Source: Channallabes apus
Lineage: Eukaryota > Chordata > Actinopteri > Siluriformes > Clariidae
Direction: 5' to 3'
Length of the DNA stretch: 64,000 bases
Assembly: GCA_030522415.1 (NCBI GenBank)
Contig: CM060108.1
Location: 43,033,256-43,097,255 of the forward strand
Shown here: positions 61,725 through 64,000 of the stretch, piece after piece
Numbering within the stretch: the stretch's first letter is position 1
How the letters are laid out: the number at the start of each line of letters is the position of its first letter
The notes under the pieces: model-generated
Told to the model about the DNA's origin: nothing
Database searches by the model: none
The model's input: the letters and a program-made list of their open reading frames with translations, nothing else
Made by a program: the position numbers and the translations under genes

Positions 61725-62683
61725 TGTGTGTGACTGTGTGCGCATGAATGTGTGTGCGAGCGTGTGTATAAAACCTCACAGCAAATGAAACAAGGGGATC
61801 TTTGCACTCTAAAGACACAGGGACGGCGGGGAGACCACCACCACCTCCGAGTTACTCCATAGCTCCTTCATTCCGTCGGGTTCATCAAGAGGCCAAGCGC
61901 TTTATATCCTACATCAGACTCTTCACTCGCTCATATATACACACACACACAAACACACACAACCCACTTTATTTTCATTTTTTTGTTTGATAAGTGTCTC
62001 GGGTGTTGTTTTTTTCCCCCCGTTGTTTTAAAGGTGAGAAGGTTTTCAGCAGTGTTCAGGACTAGGATTTTAATCGCCATATATGTCGAGTGCCAGTTTG
62101 TTGTGTAACGCTGCCGTATGGGTGGATTCCTGACTGTAGCCCTCCTGGCGCTTAGTCGTGTCATAAACGTAGTCCACCTGGAGAATACGAAGTGTTCAAA
62201 AACTCCGAGCGCACACCCACCACCAGGAGGCCTGGGCAGAACAGGGATATAAATTGTGTTTTAAAAATGTACGTGCACTAGAGCTGTGTAGGTGAATCGA
62301 TCTCTCGTGGGTTGATTTAATTAATTGAATTGCGGAATCAGTTTTTGATTTGGAATCGATTCACATAAAAAAAATTAAAAGAAAGATTAGTTGGGTAAAG
62401 TTAAATGCTAAAAAGCATAAAGTTGGGCAGATTAATACTAGCGCTTGCAGAAAAAGAGAAATCGGTGGCATCTTGTACAAATACGCATATTTTGTGCGAG
62501 TATCGCTGCTGCTTCTTCTGTTGGTGCTTGGTTGATTACCGCCGTCTACTGGAGGGGACTGGAGTGTGGAGCAGAAGATTAACATGTCACTACAGTGTTT
62601 ATTAGATACTTTTAGTTTTCCCAGAGATCCTCCCTGACCCCGTTGACTTGGGATCGGCTCTAAGTATGCCCTGGTTCCATGCA

Positions 62684-62733
62684 TTTACATTTAGCTTTTT
62701 GGCAGACGCTCTTATCTAGAGCGACTTGTAGAA
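62684..62733 (-). mobile_element. SINE family B tail fragment
   Basis: Minus strand reads AGTCGCTCTAGATAAGAGCG then TCTGCCAAA. It is downstream of PKA C. Confidence 0.65.
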
Positions 62734-63867
62734 GTCCAGGGTTTGATGTTTGACTGGAAATCACACTGATCCAGCAATTTTAATCATTTAAAACTTGTAA
62801 GAAATATCGCTGCTCGAAACAGTAAACTTTAGTGCTGCTGAATCAAATCAACAATCTGTCCAAGATTCACAACTCTTAACATACTCAACATGGAGCCTGT
62901 TTTTAATAGTAGTTAAATCTGTTCCTTGCAGATTTGTTGAAGTCGGGGGAAAAGCAACAAATTCAAGCAACTGGCGCAAGAGATTTTCATTCAGGTCGAT
63001 TGTCAAAACTTTAGTTCCCCTTTTTACTTCAGGGACCTCATGAAACCAACCGCAGCAACGTGAGATCAGAGTTTTTGCACGCTCTGAACCCCTCGGACAC
63101 AACTAGATTGCTTTGCTTTGAAAAACTTTCTCCAAAGCGTCCTGCTCCTTTGGGAAATTCTTGTCCTGTCAATAGTTTTTACTACATCACTCTATATCCA
63201 CTTGTATAATTTACACACACATGAAGAGAGCACTGGTTTCACCCGATATAGTCTCGTCGTGTTTCTCTGCACACCTTCGCATGCTGCTCTTAATTTTTTT
63301 TACCACATCTGTTACTATTATTATTTTTATTATTATAGTTAATTTACTATGTTTTTAGAGGATGTAGTAATATAGCAAAAGTGATGGCTCTGCCACTAGG
63401 TGGGATTTCGCTTTATCCATGGGTCTGAGATTCTTGTTTGCACGGTATCTCAAAAAGAAGTGACTGAACGTTTGTAGGATTTTTAAGGAATTATCATGTT
63501 AAGCTGTGGATGAAGATTAAATACAACAAGGTCAAAAGTCTGATATCTATACAGTATATTTCTTTTTTTTGTTTCATTAGCATCTAATTTTATTTAAAAA
63601 GTGGCGGAGTCATCCTCGTCCATGCTGAGACAGGATAGAACTAGGCTTAGTTTGGTTTAAGGGTCTAGTTCATGACTTCAGCCGTAAAATGGCGGTGTTG
63701 GAATTTTTTAATTTTTTTTATATAACTTTTTGTGCAGTAGACCAAAAGCCTTAAACAATGAGCCCAAGCAGAAGCATGTTCTTGTTTATGGCGGTACAAG
63801 ATTCAGAACCGTGTCGCTGATGTGCCTCAGAATGAACGGTCACTGACATAATTGTCACGGATTGATG

Positions 63868-63930
63868 AGGGATGAGTGGGTGGGTGGGTGGATGGATGGG
63901 TGCATGGGGATATGGATGGGTTGTGACAGA
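63868..63930 (+). repeat. GGAT/GGGT short tandem repeat
   Basis: Imperfect GGGTGGATGGAT units downstream of PKA C. Confidence 0.8.
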
Positions 63931-64000
63931 CAGACGAATGAATCGGATGGTTCGGATTGATTAGTTCTGTGGTTAAAAGGGTGGATGGATAGGTGGTGGG

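Larger units (their letters stand above)
61640..64000 (+). other. PKA C 3' UTR and downstream flank
   Basis: Begins with a (TA)n run (61692-61730) and a GT-rich stretch, then unique sequence. A SINE tail lies at 62684-62733 and a (GGAT)n-like run at 63868-63930. I see no perfect AATAAA; ATTAAA occurs near 63514. No gene was recognised. Confidence 0.4.

Overview
The window is vertebrate nuclear DNA, most likely a teleost fish. It has AT-rich introns, many CA/TA/TC microsatellites, tRNA-derived SINEs, L2-like and other LINEs, Tc1/mariner, hAT-like and Penelope-like remnants, and a Ty3/gypsy chromovirus. Two complete multi-exon host genes lie head to tail on the + strand. A catfish-type genome is possible from the abundant L2-like 3' tail, but that is a weak inference.

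Region by region: 1-12.6 kb is intergenic and repeat-filled. It holds L2-like tails, a dead Tc1 transposase, an RTE endonuclease fragment, a SINE with a 12-bp target duplication, a nearly full-length LINE at 5.1-8.5 kb, a Penelope-like RT relic and a second Tc1 relic. From 12.79 to 40.57 kb runs a desmoglein-2-like cadherin gene (dsg2). I could reconstruct 14 coding exons with compatible splice phases, giving 1049 codons: signal peptide, furin site, four cadherin repeats, membrane segment, catenin-binding tail. Intron 2 carries a 5.2-kb antisense Tf1/sushi-type chromovirus whose 406-bp LTRs differ at only 2 positions. The intron after exon 8 carries a much older gypsy relic. From 41.1 to 44.2 kb is a SINE-rich spacer. 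From 44.29 to 61.64 kb is a protein kinase A catalytic subunit gene, 10 coding exons and 351 codons, the family's standard length. Its introns hold a 1-kb pyrimidine-rich tract, an L2-like LINE with an hAT-like fragment nested in it, a TIR element with 8-bp target duplications ending 42 bp before exon 7, and GACA/TCTG-type repeat fields. The last 2.4 kb is 3' UTR or flank with short repeats.

The two host genes are not an operon. One encodes a desmosomal adhesion receptor and the other a cytosolic cAMP-dependent kinase.

The most interesting non-host signal is the young chromovirus. It shows a readable self-priming reverse-transcription design: an 11-nt primer-binding site just inside the 5' LTR, complementary to the predicted 5' end of its own RNA, which lies 30 nt after a TATA box. 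It also has a gag-pol slippery heptamer and a chromodomain integrase, and its gag carries two in-frame stops. Self-priming and gag-pol frameshifting are established for this retrotransposon group, so this is a clean new copy rather than a new system. No CRISPR, operon or clearly undescribed system is evident.
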